15,982 nucleotides of DNA from Thermofilaceae archaeon (GCA_027017165.1 JALURF010000017.1:1537-17518), one strand, 5' to 3'; shown: positions 6,931 to 14,985, counted from the first letter of the stretch. Notes: generated by a model from the letters alone, not told the origin. Numbers and translations: made by a program.

Positions 6931-6942
6931 TAATTTTAAACC
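6931..6942 (-). promoter_or_regulatory. Predicted TATA box of the pyruvate kinase - PfpI operon
   Basis: On the minus strand this reads GGTTTAAAATTA. It is about 60 bases before the ATG at 6875, so a transcript starting about 25 bases downstream (near 6910) would have a 35-base leader carrying the GGGGTAAG ribosome binding site. A second AT-rich stretch (TTATTATAAG on -, 6945-6954) is an alternative. The rest of the 147-base gap (6876-7022) holds the 3' flank of the acyl-CoA synthetase gene; I see no RNA gene in it. Confidence 0.4.
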
Positions 6943-7022
6943 TACTTATAATAATCATTCCCACATAAATACATAAACGGGTTTTTCTCTACGATAAATA
7001 GTGGTTGAAAGAAACGATATGC

Positions 7023-9134
7023 TTATCGTAATACGATTTTTATATCAGCGGCTAAACATCCTTTGCCTTTTTCATAGACGAATACAGGGTTTAAATCTAC
7101 GTCAGCGATCTCCGGAAAATCCTTCGCCAGTCTTTCCACTCTCAATATTATTTTGACTATTTCGTCGATATCGGCTTCTGGCATCCCTCTGAAACCCTTC
7201 AAAAGTCTATATGCTTTAGTCTCTTTTATCATCTCATATACATCTTCCACTGCTAGCGGGGCCGCTCTAAAGGAAACATCTTTCATCAACTCGACGAGTA
7301 TTCCTCCAGATCCGAACATAACCATTGGACCGAAAATAGGATCTCTATGCATTCCTATTATAACCTCTCTACTGGGAGGCGCCATCTTTCTAACCACGAT
7401 ACCCCTAATATCCGCATTTGGCGCCTTTTCAGAAACGCTAGTGATTATTTCCTTAAACGCTTTGACTACTTCCTCGGCGTTTTCTATCCCGACCTTAACC
7501 CCTCCAACTTCTGTTTTATGAAGGATATCGGGAGATTCTACAGATAACACGAGAGGATACCCCATCTGCTCCGCTATCTTCACTGCTTCATTCTCGTTTT
7601 TAGCTAACTTTTGCTCGGGAACGGGAATTCCGTAGGCTCTGGCTACAATCGCGCTTTCGTAAGGAGTTAAAGCTTTTCTCCCTTCTTTCTTGGCGATATT
7701 TAATATTCTACGGGCTTCCTCTACATTCACCGTAAAAACTGGCGGTGCAGTTTCTCTCCTTTGCACATAGTTGCGATATTTGTAGAGCATGGATAAGGCC
7801 ACTATCGCTCTTTCAGGAGATTCATAGCACGGTATCCCTTCAGCTGTCAGTCTTTCACACTCCTCGTAGCACTCTTCTCCTCCTATAAAAGATGCTATAA
7901 CGGGTTTTTCCCTACCGGTATTCTTTACAGCCTCCAGTATGGCATCTCCTATTTCCCGAGGCTCCGTTTGAGCCGTATGGCAGTATATAACGACGACCGA
8001 GTGGACTCGGGGATCGGCTAGCAAGACTTCTAGCGAGCCCCGATACCAGTCTTTAGTAGCCATACCAGTTAAATCTATTGGATTAAACACGCTGCCAAAA
8101 GGCGGCATATACTCCCTCAATTTCTCCGCTAAATCCTCCGGTATATCCATGAGTTTTAACCCTCTAAGCTCGGCTTCATCAGTAGCCATTACGCCAGCTC
8201 CTCCTCCGTTAGTGAGAATAACCACGTTGTCTCCTTTAGGCAGTGGGAGACTAGAGAAGGCTATCGCCCAATCAAATAGATCGGGAAACGTAGGAGCCCT
8301 GATGACTCCTGCCTGTTTAAACACGGCCTCGTAAGCTACATCGGAGCCCGCAAGCGAGCCCGTGTGAGATTTTATAGCGGCGACCGTTCTCTCGGCTTTT
8401 CCGGCTTTAAGCATTATTATCGGCTTTTTCTTCGAAACTTTTTTAGCTATTTGTAGAAATTCTCTCCCTCGGGTTATGCCCTCAAGGTATAAAGTTATTA
8501 CTTTAGTATAGGGATCTTCGCCGAAGAATTCTATTAGATCAACCTCGTCTACATCCGCTTTATTGCCTATGCTGACTAAATCCGATAATCCTATACGTTT
8601 AAGCTTCGTCCAGCCTACTAAGGCTATGCCCAGTGCACCACTTTGAGTTATAAAAGCTATATTGCCCCTATAGGGTAAGTCTTGGCAGAAACTAGCGTTC
8701 ATTCTCTTTATAGTATCGCAAACCCCCACAACGTTTGGACCCAAAAGCCTCATACCCCCTTTTCGGGCTATTTCGACTAATTTCCTCTCCTCTTCCACTC
8801 TACCTATTTCTTTAAACCCCGAGGAAATCACCGTGACGGCTTTTACCCCTTTCTCCACGCACTCTTGTAAAACTCTGGGAACGATCCTAGCCGGTACTAC
8901 GATAACCGCCATATCTACTGGATACGGCACATCCTTTACCGAAGGATAACACTTAAGCCCGAGGATATACTCAGCATGTGGATTGACGGGGTATATCCTA
9001 TTCTTAGGGAAACCTCCTTCGAGCAGATTTTTCAGAACTTGATGTCCTATCTTGTGAGGCTCTCTAGATGCTCCTATAACAGCTACCGAGTTCGGCCTTA
9101 GGAGGTACTTTAGCTGTTCGTAGACGCCATTCAT
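7023..9134 (-). CDS. ADP-forming acetate/acyl-CoA synthetase, fused alpha-beta chain
   Basis: About 703 residues. The enzyme converts acyl-CoA + ADP + phosphate to acid + CoA + ATP, the archaeal route for ATP from acetyl-CoA and branched or aryl acyl-CoAs; cytoplasmic. Order: CoA-binding domain (SVAVIGASREPHKIGHQVL near the start; VSSGF-like VISSGFKE), succinyl-CoA-ligase-like domain with the phosphorylated His in AAIKSHTGSLAGSD, then a C-terminal ATP-grasp part with the second His in PDILHKTEVGGVKVGI. Both halves, separate alpha and beta chains in Pyrococcus, are fused here. I place the start at ATG 9134: the TATA box at 9166-9173 predicts transcription from about 9144, downstream of the in-frame GTG at 9152, and AGGGA lies just before the ATG. 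With this start the phospho-His is residue 257, the number reported for Pyrococcus furiosus. Oddity: Ser (codon 7544-7542) replaces the usual Lys of P-V-V-L-K in the ATP-grasp motif. Confidence 0.93.
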   Translation of the reverse strand: MNGVYEQLKYLLRPNSVAVIGASREPHKIGHQVLKNLLEGGFPKNRIYPVNPHAEYILGLKCYPSVKDVPYPVDMAVIVVPARIVPRVLQECVEKGVKAVTVISSGFKEIGRVEEERKLVEIARKGGMRLLGPNVVGVCDTIKRMNASFCQDLPYRGNIAFITQSGALGIALVGWTKLKRIGLSDLVSIGNKADVDEVDLIEFFGEDPYTKVITLYLEGITRGREFLQIAKKVSKKKPIIMLKAGKAERTVAAIKSHTGSLAGSDVAYEAVFKQAGVIRAPTFPDLFDWAIAFSSLPLPKGDNVVILTNGGGAGVMATDEAELRGLKLMDIPEDLAEKLREYMPPFGSVFNPIDLTGMATKDWYRGSLEVLLADPRVHSVVVIYCHTAQTEPREIGDAILEAVKNTGREKPVIASFIGGEECYEECERLTAEGIPCYESPERAIVALSMLYKYRNYVQRRETAPPVFTVNVEEARRILNIAKKEGRKALTPYESAIVARAYGIPVPEQKLAKNENEAVKIAEQMGYPLVLSVESPDILHKTEVGGVKVGIENAEEVVKAFKEIITSVSEKAPNADIRGIVVRKMAPPSREVIIGMHRDPIFGPMVMFGSGGILVELMKDVSFRAAPLAVEDVYEMIKETKAYRLLKGFRGMPEADIDEIVKIILRVERLAKDFPEIADVDLNPVFVYEKGKGCLAADIKIVLR

Positions 9135-9164
9135 GATATTTCCCTGTAGCACAAATAGTGCTTT

Positions 9165-9175
9165 CTATAAATAGG
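9165..9175 (-). promoter_or_regulatory. TATA box that decides the acyl-CoA synthetase start
   Basis: CCTATTTATAG on the minus strand, centred near 9169. The expected transcript start (24-27 bases on) is about 9143-9146. That excludes the longer GTG reading at 9152 and favours the ATG at 9134, which has AGGGA at 9145-9141 before it. The rest of the 67-base gap is the 3' flank of the AK6 gene, so the two genes have separate promoters. Confidence 0.55.
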
Positions 9176-9201
9176 TAACTTCAAACCTGTCGGGGATTAA
9201 G

Positions 9202-9774
9202 CTATTTTAGATACCTACCGAGTAGATCTCGTTCTTCCAGAAAACCGAGCCAGTCGACCCGCCCGGGCTCGTAGTTTTTTCTCTCCTTTATGATGTGGAG
9301 GACTTCGTCGACGACTTCTTCTAGATCTTTATCCGTTGTATCGAGCTCGAATACTTTTTCCTTCCCAAAATTCGCTATAGCATCTATAAGGCAAGAATCT
9401 AGTATTTCGCTTTGAACATTGATTAATATTTTCTTTTCAGTGTAGCCTCTTTCTTTCAACCTCTTCTCCAGCTCTAGTGGATTCAATCTGAGAACTATGG
9501 CTAGCTCAACGTACTCCGCCGGTATCACGTCTACCACGTGCCCCTCGATAATAACCAATTCTCCAGGCTTACACTCCTCTTCTAGCGCTTTTTTCATTTT
9601 CTCTGGATTTATGTCATAGCTACCTAAATGCTCTATATAACGAGTTACTAGGTTTTTCTTTATAGCGAACTCGCTTAATCCGATCACGCGGCATTTTAAC
9701 CTTTCAGCTACCTTTCTAGCCACAGAGGTTTTGCCCGTACCGGGGGTTCCTGTAATCACTATTATCCTACACAT
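9202..9774 (-). CDS. AK6/Fap7-type adenylate kinase (P-loop NTPase)
   Basis: 190 residues, typical of archaeal AK6. Walker A GTPGTGKT (9-16); an NMP-binding-region helix with YDINPEKMKKAL (53-64); the family signature EGHVVDVIP (77-85); LRLNPLELEKRLKERGYTEK (95-114), the Arg-rich lid; and the C-terminal PGRVDWLGFLEE (170-181). In eukaryotes and archaea the family has adenylate kinase/ATPase activity and assists 18S/16S rRNA 3'-end maturation through the uS11 ribosomal protein; that role is family knowledge, not seen here. The ATG at 9774 has only a weak ribosome binding site, but the TATA box at 9802-9812 predicts a leader of about 7 bases, so translation may be near-leaderless. It is divergent from the DUF763 gene, with 112 bases between. 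Confidence 0.9.
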   Translation of the reverse strand: MCRIIVITGTPGTGKTSVARKVAERLKCRVIGLSEFAIKKNLVTRYIEHLGSYDINPEKMKKALEEECKPGELVIIEGHVVDVIPAEYVELAIVLRLNPLELEKRLKERGYTEKKILINVQSEILDSCLIDAIANFGKEKVFELDTTDKDLEEVVDEVLHIIKERKNYEPGRVDWLGFLEERDLLGRYLK

Positions 9775-9886
9775 GTTTTCATCAAGGCATAACCCGTTTA
9801 GTATTTATATTTACGCCTTGTACAATTATTTTCGGTTTATTCTAGCAATAATACTTAACTAACTATGTTTACCATAATATTTAGGG
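9775..9886. promoter_or_regulatory. Divergent promoter region between AK6 and DUF763 genes
   Basis: Leftward: AAATATAAATA (minus strand, 9812-9802) is a strong TATA box about 33 bases before the AK6 ATG. It is bracketed by an inverted repeat, CAAGGC at 9783-9788 and GCCTTG at 9815-9820. Rightward: an AT-rich element (ATACTTAAC, about 9850-9858) lies about 33 bases before the DUF763 ATG at 9887, giving a leaderless or nearly leaderless message; TTAGGG abuts that ATG, too close for normal use. Roles are inferred from spacing only. Confidence 0.4.
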
Positions 9887-11002
9887 ATGAAACTTTCAGG
9901 AGTAGCTAAACTGCCCCTGCACGGCGGAAGAGTGCCGAGATGGCTTTTTAAGAGAATGGTCGAGCTAGCCGAGGCTATAGTTAAGGTTATGGTGCTGGAG
10001 TACGGCAGACGCGAGTTTATTAAAAGAATTTCAGATCCTTTCTGGTTTCAAGCTTTCGGAAATGTGCTCGGATTTGACTGGCATAGCTCGGGGATTACAA
10101 CCGTCGTGACTGGAGTTTTAAAGGAAGCCATTAAACCGGGAGAAATTGGAATAGCTGTTTGCGGCGGTAAAGGTAAGGCTTCGTTGAGAACCTTAGACGA
10201 AATTAATCAATTGGCCGATATTATGAATTTCTCCTCAAGGAGGATTGAAGAGTTTAAACAAGCGAGTAGATTAGCTGCGAAAGTAGATAACGCGGCTATA
10301 CAGGATGGCTACAGCTTATACCATCACGCCTTTATAGTATCTGAAGACGGCTATTGGGCTATAGTTCAACAGGGGCTTAACATTGAAGATAGAAGTGCTA
10401 GGCGTTATCACTGGCTTAGCGAGGAGATTTCCAGTTTTGTAGAGGAACCCCATAAATCCATAGTAGGGGATAGGAGGCTTGAAAGAGTTTTGAATATGGT
10501 GGCTAGAGAAAGTAGGGAAGTTAGAAAGATTTCTGTAGATTTGGCTAGAGAAAGCCCATCTAAGATAGCCTCTGCTTTCGCAAGGTTGAACGGATTTTTA
10601 ACACTGGATGAGTGGTTGGACAGTGAGAAAGCATTCGAGGTAAAAATTGTTAAATATTTGGAAATGCCCTGGAGGATAAACTGGAGAGTTTTGAAAAAAA
10701 TCTACGAGATACAGCCTAGAAACTATGAAGAATTACTACAGATTAAGGGGGTGGGGCCAGCGACTATAAGAGGACTTGCTCTCGTAGCCGATCTAATTTA
10801 CGGCGAGGAGCCGAGTTGGCGGGATCCTGTAAAATATTCGTTTGCTTTTGGAGGCAAAGATGGAGTTCCATATCCAGTTGATAAGCGAGCTATGGACGAG
10901 GCTATAGCTACTTTGAGGGAAAGCATCGAGCTGGCTGAAATCGGGTATAAACAGAGATTAGAAGCATTAAGAAGATTAAGAATTCTCATCGGAGAGAAGT
11001 AA
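9887..11002 (+). CDS. DUF763 family protein, unknown function, with a C-terminal helix-hairpin-helix
   Basis: 371 residues. It matches the conserved blocks of DUF763 (PF05559) as I remember them: KLPLHGGRVPRWLF (8-21), SDPFWFQAFG (49-58), GFDWHSSGITTVVTG (62-76), GGKGKAS (93-99), LAAKVDNAAIQDGYSLYHHA (129-148), AIVQQGLN (158-165), ARRYHWLS (171-178), FVEEPH (184-189). Many invariant His, Trp, Asp and Arg residues suggest an enzyme active site, but no reaction is known to me. Residues about 283-304 (LLQIKGVGPATIRGLALVAD) form a clear helix-hairpin-helix of the kind used for non-specific DNA or RNA binding, which points to nucleic-acid work. The family occurs in archaea and some thermophilic bacteria. 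ATG start, probably leaderless. Its last 27 bases overlap the end of the small opposing ORF at 10976. Confidence 0.9.
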   Translation: MKLSGVAKLPLHGGRVPRWLFKRMVELAEAIVKVMVLEYGRREFIKRISDPFWFQAFGNVLGFDWHSSGITTVVTGVLKEAIKPGEIGIAVCGGKGKASLRTLDEINQLADIMNFSSRRIEEFKQASRLAAKVDNAAIQDGYSLYHHAFIVSEDGYWAIVQQGLNIEDRSARRYHWLSEEISSFVEEPHKSIVGDRRLERVLNMVARESREVRKISVDLARESPSKIASAFARLNGFLTLDEWLDSEKAFEVKIVKYLEMPWRINWRVLKKIYEIQPRNYEELLQIKGVGPATIRGLALVADLIYGEEPSWRDPVKYSFAFGGKDGVPYPVDKRAMDEAIATLRESIELAEIGYKQRLEALRRLRILIGEK

Positions 11003-11203
11003 CATCGCTTTTCGAGCTATCTCTGCTGCTAATCTGCGCGATTTTGTCTTTATAAAAACCTCTACCCCCACATATTCTGCAAGTGTTTTTTCAAAAAGAA
11101 GAGGCTTTTTCTCCTTAAGTACATTAAAGACTTCTACAGGGATAACTACTAAGAAATATCCATCAGGAGTTTTCTTAAAACCAGATTTAACCCTGTTCGT
11201 CAT
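10976..11203 (-). CDS. Small hypothetical protein coupled to the alpha-mannosidase gene
   Basis: A 75-residue ORF that fills the 184-base gap between the DUF763 and mannosidase stops. Its ATG (11203-11201) lies inside the last codons of the mannosidase gene and overlaps it by 17 bases in another frame, a typical translational-coupling layout. The protein looks real: a beta-rich N-terminal part (GYFLVVIPVEVFNVL, about 15-29), a middle part (EKTLAEYVGVEVFIKT) and an amphipathic C-terminal helix (RLAAEIARKAMLLL, about 57-70), with balanced charge and no low complexity. I do not recognise the family and see no catalytic motif. Its 3' end overlaps the DUF763 3' end by 27 bases on the other strand. 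A non-coding gap with a chance ORF cannot be excluded. Confidence 0.5.
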   Translation of the reverse strand: MTNRVKSGFKKTPDGYFLVVIPVEVFNVLKEKKPLLFEKTLAEYVGVEVFIKTKSRRLAAEIARKAMLLLSDENS

Positions 11204-13841
11204 ACTCGGCTATGAGTGTTACTATTTTATGAGCCCCTACTTCAATCTCCGTTTTCCCGTTAAATAAACCGATTTCTTCTACTTTTTCCTCGTTCATTTT
11301 GGATCGGAATACCTTCTCAGGTTTAAACGCGTACTCGATAATCCCTCTAATAGTTTCACCAGTAATATTATAGAATCTCATGACAATGCCCTCTCCCTCC
11401 TCGGCCGGTTTAAGCGCTGAAACTAGGAGCTTACTCGGCTTTACCGAGAAAAAGCTGAGCTTAGAGGGTAATTCCCCGATAGAATGTTTAAATGACGTAG
11501 CTAGCAGGGGAACCGTGTACTCTTGCGCGCGTTTATACACTTCACCCTCTTTCCAGTCGCCATCGTGTAGGTATAACGCGTACTCGAAGACCAGATTACG
11601 CTTACATTGAGCATCTGGAACAGCTATGTCAGGCCCAGCCCCGCCTTTCCTAGTCTTAAGGTCAGAGCGAGAAAGCCAGCCTACGGCTCTGAGTAGAGTT
11701 AAAAGTATTGATACTTGACCATTTTCCACTATGGTTTCATACTCGTGTAATCCTCTAGAAAACAAAGCTACTCCGCCATTTTCATCACTAACATCAATCC
11801 ATGATATCATCGGATGCGTTCTGGGGGGTTCTTCCATCCACTCCTCCCCCGTGGACGCTGGCTGGTGCGGACGTTCTATTACATAGAAGTGTGTATCGGC
11901 GTAAGCCGTGCCAGTACTTTTACCTGTAGGAATTTTAACCCTTAGTCTATGATCTTCACTATTATTTTCGAAAAGCACCTTAAATTTTATAAGCCTTGAT
12001 CCTGGCTCTAGCCAGACTTGGATTTTTAAAGGATTCGAAACAGATTCTACGCTTCGCCATTTTCCAGCTAATCGAGCTGGAAGGACGAAATCTAGCTTAA
12101 TATCCAATACCGCTCTATAAGTATCCAAGAAAGACTTAACTTCTGCCTTATATTTATCGCTTGAAATAACTATATCTCCGCTGGGCGGAGAGTAGTTATA
12201 TTCATCTCCGGCATCTCCCTCATCTATAAAGACATTAATATCTTCAAGCACGATACCCCTTTCTTTATCCGTAATCCTTAGTATTCCTCCCCTTTCGGGA
12301 TCTGCTTCTATCCTGTAAAACTCGTTTTCTATAGCATTTCCCTCAGCTTTCAAGCCCTCAACTTCAACCTTGCCCTTTTTAATAGCCAGAACTCGATAAC
12401 CAATTGATGGAACTTCTTTACACACAAAGGATATTTGTTTTAAATTCCCAATCTCGATATTCGGATCTTCGCAAATCTTCACGGGATAAATTCTTCCTTC
12501 CTCGTCTACTGCATGACACTCGCCGCTGGGGAGTTCGATATACGTCGAGACTACTCCTCCTCTCTCCCAGTTCAACGGGTTGAACACGAAGACATAAGCC
12601 TCTGCATCTTCGAGCGGCGGAGTTGTTAGACTGGCTATCTCCTTCGACAGTCTAAACGCGTAATTGCTAGCTATCCCGATTACCTTTTCGAACCTAACCT
12701 CGTTTTCCCTATGAACAGGATCCGTTCCACTGCCGTAAATGCTATCATGGAAATGGTTTTTCAGCAGTAACTTCCACGCGTAATCTAGAACTTTAAGATT
12801 GGGGTTGAGTTTGAGTATTTTAGCTATAGAAGCCAGGGGTTCTGCATATTTCTCAAGCGTCAACTGCGCCTTATAGTTTAGCTGTTTTAAGTATACTCGG
12901 CTAGAGTAAACACCGACCAACAGGTGGGAGTACCTCGCGCCTCTTAATTCCCCTTTATACGTTTTAAAATTCTCTCTATGCTCTTTTATCAGCTCGATAT
13001 ACTCTTCTAAACTTCCATGTTTAAATTCTATCTCTGGAAGTTTCTCTCTTAAATACTCGATAACAGTTACAATTGAAGTTTGAATTGGTGTATGATCACT
13101 CCCATTCATTAACAGTAGATAGGGGGTACGGGCGTATTTCGATAAGTACTCGATTAATTCTTTGACGTATTCAAGAGCCGATTCTAGATCGAGAACCTTT
13201 TCCTCATCATCGTAGGTTTTATGGAGAGCTGTTACCCATCCCGCAGGACTACGCCACACTTCAATACTCGGCGCTAATGCGGGTAGTCCGAGCTTACTTA
13301 TGTTATGATAACCAGCGACTAGGTGCACTGCTATAATTCTACTCCCATCTGGAGCTTCCCAGATAAACTCACTTCCGAGCTCTTCTCCTTCATCTCCCAC
13401 CCCCCGCTTAAAAACTATGCTATCTAAGTTGAATTGTGAAAGTATCTGTGGTAGCTGAGCCGTATGGCCGAAGGTATCCGGCAGATAGCCCACCATCATG
13501 CACTTCCCATAGGACTTGGCTAGTTTTATGCCCTTCAGTAGATTGCGTATCAAGGCTTCCCCGCTTACGAGAAATTCGTCAGGCTGAGTATACCAAGGGC
13601 CTACTGCCAGTTTCCCCTTTTTTATCAACTCCTCTACTTGACCTCGTTTCTCTGGGTAGTACTCGAGGAAATCTTCGAGCAAGACTACTTGTCCATCTAG
13701 GAGAAAACTGTGGAACTTAGGATGATTCTCTAATACTTCTAAGATTTTGTTAAAGCTCTCTAAAAACCATAAGCGGAATTCTTCAGAAGTTAAATACCAT
13801 TCTCTATCCCAGTGAGTGTGAGAGACTATTATGCATCTCAA
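11187..13841 (-). CDS. Glycoside hydrolase family 38 alpha-mannosidase
   Basis: 884 residues; a retaining, metal-dependent alpha-mannosidase of GH38. The N-terminal catalytic barrel opens with SHTHWDREWYLT (metal ligands His10 and Asp12), then GPWYTQPDEFLVSGEALIRN (81-100), GYLPDTFGHTAQLPQIL (118-134) with the nucleophile Asp122, NGSDHTP (246-252), and KNHFHDSIYGSGTDPVHREN (361-380) with the remaining metal-site His365. The rest forms the usual beta-rich C-terminal domains. The N-terminal blocks resemble mannosylglycerate hydrolase (MngB) as much as glycan-trimming enzymes, so the substrate may be a mannosylated solute, a short oligosaccharide or a glycan. No signal peptide, so intracellular. 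The start is TTG at 13841, with GAGGCGTGA at 13854-13846 as ribosome binding site; no in-frame ATG or GTG lies upstream before a stop. A TATA box at 13891-13883 fits a 20-base leader. Confidence 0.93.
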   Translation of the reverse strand: MRCIIVSHTHWDREWYLTSEEFRLWFLESFNKILEVLENHPKFHSFLLDGQVVLLEDFLEYYPEKRGQVEELIKKGKLAVGPWYTQPDEFLVSGEALIRNLLKGIKLAKSYGKCMMVGYLPDTFGHTAQLPQILSQFNLDSIVFKRGVGDEGEELGSEFIWEAPDGSRIIAVHLVAGYHNISKLGLPALAPSIEVWRSPAGWVTALHKTYDDEEKVLDLESALEYVKELIEYLSKYARTPYLLLMNGSDHTPIQTSIVTVIEYLREKLPEIEFKHGSLEEYIELIKEHRENFKTYKGELRGARYSHLLVGVYSSRVYLKQLNYKAQLTLEKYAEPLASIAKILKLNPNLKVLDYAWKLLLKNHFHDSIYGSGTDPVHRENEVRFEKVIGIASNYAFRLSKEIASLTTPPLEDAEAYVFVFNPLNWERGGVVSTYIELPSGECHAVDEEGRIYPVKICEDPNIEIGNLKQISFVCKEVPSIGYRVLAIKKGKVEVEGLKAEGNAIENEFYRIEADPERGGILRITDKERGIVLEDINVFIDEGDAGDEYNYSPPSGDIVISSDKYKAEVKSFLDTYRAVLDIKLDFVLPARLAGKWRSVESVSNPLKIQVWLEPGSRLIKFKVLFENNSEDHRLRVKIPTGKSTGTAYADTHFYVIERPHQPASTGEEWMEEPPRTHPMISWIDVSDENGGVALFSRGLHEYETIVENGQVSILLTLLRAVGWLSRSDLKTRKGGAGPDIAVPDAQCKRNLVFEYALYLHDGDWKEGEVYKRAQEYTVPLLATSFKHSIGELPSKLSFFSVKPSKLLVSALKPAEEGEGIVMRFYNITGETIRGIIEYAFKPEKVFRSKMNEEKVEEIGLFNGKTEIEVGAHKIVTLIAEYDEQG

Positions 13842-13965
13842 GTTATCACGCCTCGTCGCGACAAAACATACGTCACATACCGAAATTTAAATTCTCCGCA
13901 AGTCCATTCCGCTGGAAAGATTTAATATCGACATAAGACGAAGGATTACTCAACTGGTGGTGAAA
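13842..13965. promoter_or_regulatory. Divergent promoters of the alpha-mannosidase and isoprenoid genes
   Basis: Leftward, AATTTAAAT (13891-13883) is centred 46 bases before the TTG start of the mannosidase. Rightward, TTTAATAT (13921-13928), with a purine-rich BRE-like GGAAAGA just before it (13914-13920), is centred about 33 bases before the GTG at 13957 and 41 before the ATG at 13966. GGTGGTGA (13956-13963) is the ribosome binding site for the GGPP synthase. A short TTCC-GCT-GGAA inverted repeat (13907-13917) overlaps the BRE. Confidence 0.5.
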
Positions 13966-14985
13966 ATGGAGGAGAATATTCTCGTTAAACTCGCTAAGAT
14001 AGGCTCTATGGTAGACCCTTATATGGAGAAGTATTTAAAATCTAATTGTAGCGAAGAATTTGAAGAAATAGCATTATACCAGGTTAAGGTGGGCGGTAAA
14101 CGAGTAAGACCTGCTCTCGTGATATTAAGCGCGCAAGCTGCTGGCGGGAAAATAGAAGATGCTTTGCCAGTAGCCGCTGCCGTAGAGCTTATCCATAATT
14201 ATTCTCTAATTTTAGACGATATAATAGATCGTGGAGAGATAAGGCGTGGAGCTCCCACCGTATGGAAGAAGTACGGTTTAAGTATGGCTATTCTAGCTGC
14301 CGTCCACTATAGAGAGGCTATAGCTGAAGCTTTAAACGATTCTAAACATCCACTAAAACTCCACGACTTACTGGCTAAGACTATGAAGACTCTGGTTGAG
14401 GGCGAGCGTCTCGACGTATTGTTTGAGCAGACTGGACGATTTGACGAGCCGTATGTTGTGGAAAACCGGCGGAAAACCGTAACGCTCGATGAATATTTTA
14501 AAATGGTCTACGCTAAAACGGGTGCTTTAATCGAAGCTTCATGTCGCGCGGGAGGTATAGTCGCCGACGCTATCCCCGAGGTAATTGAGGCTCTTGGAGT
14601 TTACGGTAAGAATATAGGTATAGCCTTTCAGATAGCCGACGATATTATAGATATTTTTGGGAAAGAGGAGAAGACAGGTAAAGCTCAAGGAAAAGATATT
14701 ATAGAACATAAAATGGGCAATATAGTGATACTCCTATCCCTAGAAGAACTGAAAAATGATGAAAAAGAGTTCCTTTCATCTCTATTGAGAAAGGAGCCCA
14801 TCTCCAAAGAGGAATTAGCGAAAGCTATAGAATTGATAGCTGGAACGTCTGCTAGGGATAGAGCGTACGAGATCGGGGAGAGGTATTTGAATGAAGCTCT
14901 TCAAATGCTGGAGAAACTGCCAGATAGCGATGCTCGTAGAGATTTAGAACAGTTAGCTAAGTTTATACTGTACAGGATGTTCTAA
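13966..14985 (+). CDS. Geranylgeranyl diphosphate synthase (trans-polyprenyl diphosphate synthase)
   Basis: 339 residues from the ATG at 13966; a longer reading from GTG 13957 (342 residues) is possible, but its codons coincide with the GGTGGTGA ribosome binding site, so I prefer the ATG. It condenses IPP onto allylic diphosphates to make the C20 chain of archaeal membrane lipids. Motifs: GGKRVRPALVIL (substrate-binding Lys/Arg), first aspartate-rich motif LDDIIDRGEIRRGAP (Asp84, Asp85, Asp88), LVEGERLDVLFE, KTGALIEASC, and second aspartate-rich motif QIADDIIDIFGKEEKTGKAQ (Asp225, Asp226, Asp229). A Tyr sits five residues before the first Asp, the place where a bulky residue limits products to about C20 in archaeal enzymes, so a GGPP (or FPP/GGPP) product is likely. 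A TATA box at 13921-13928 drives it. IPK follows 40 bases later on the same strand. Confidence 0.92.
   Translation: MEENILVKLAKIGSMVDPYMEKYLKSNCSEEFEEIALYQVKVGGKRVRPALVILSAQAAGGKIEDALPVAAAVELIHNYSLILDDIIDRGEIRRGAPTVWKKYGLSMAILAAVHYREAIAEALNDSKHPLKLHDLLAKTMKTLVEGERLDVLFEQTGRFDEPYVVENRRKTVTLDEYFKMVYAKTGALIEASCRAGGIVADAIPEVIEALGVYGKNIGIAFQIADDIIDIFGKEEKTGKAQGKDIIEHKMGNIVILLSLEELKNDEKEFLSSLLRKEPISKEELAKAIELIAGTSARDRAYEIGERYLNEALQMLEKLPDSDARRDLEQLAKFILYRMF

Noticed and set aside
6961..6983. CCC...GGG element with ATAAATACATAAA in the gap before pyruvate kinase
   Set aside because: Only three terminal pairs match; the interior is a short AT-rich direct repeat that does not form a stable stem.
9780..9786. 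C box-like TTGATGA on the minus strand at the AK6 start
   Set aside because: The first base is not a purine and no CTGA follows within guide distance.
9887..11002. Archaeal GO glycosylase (AGOG) or another HhH DNA glycosylase
   Set aside because: Only the C-terminal helix-hairpin-helix is shared. The protein is 371 residues, longer than AGOG, and its N-terminal blocks are those of DUF763, with no glycosylase Lys/Asp arrangement that I can identify.
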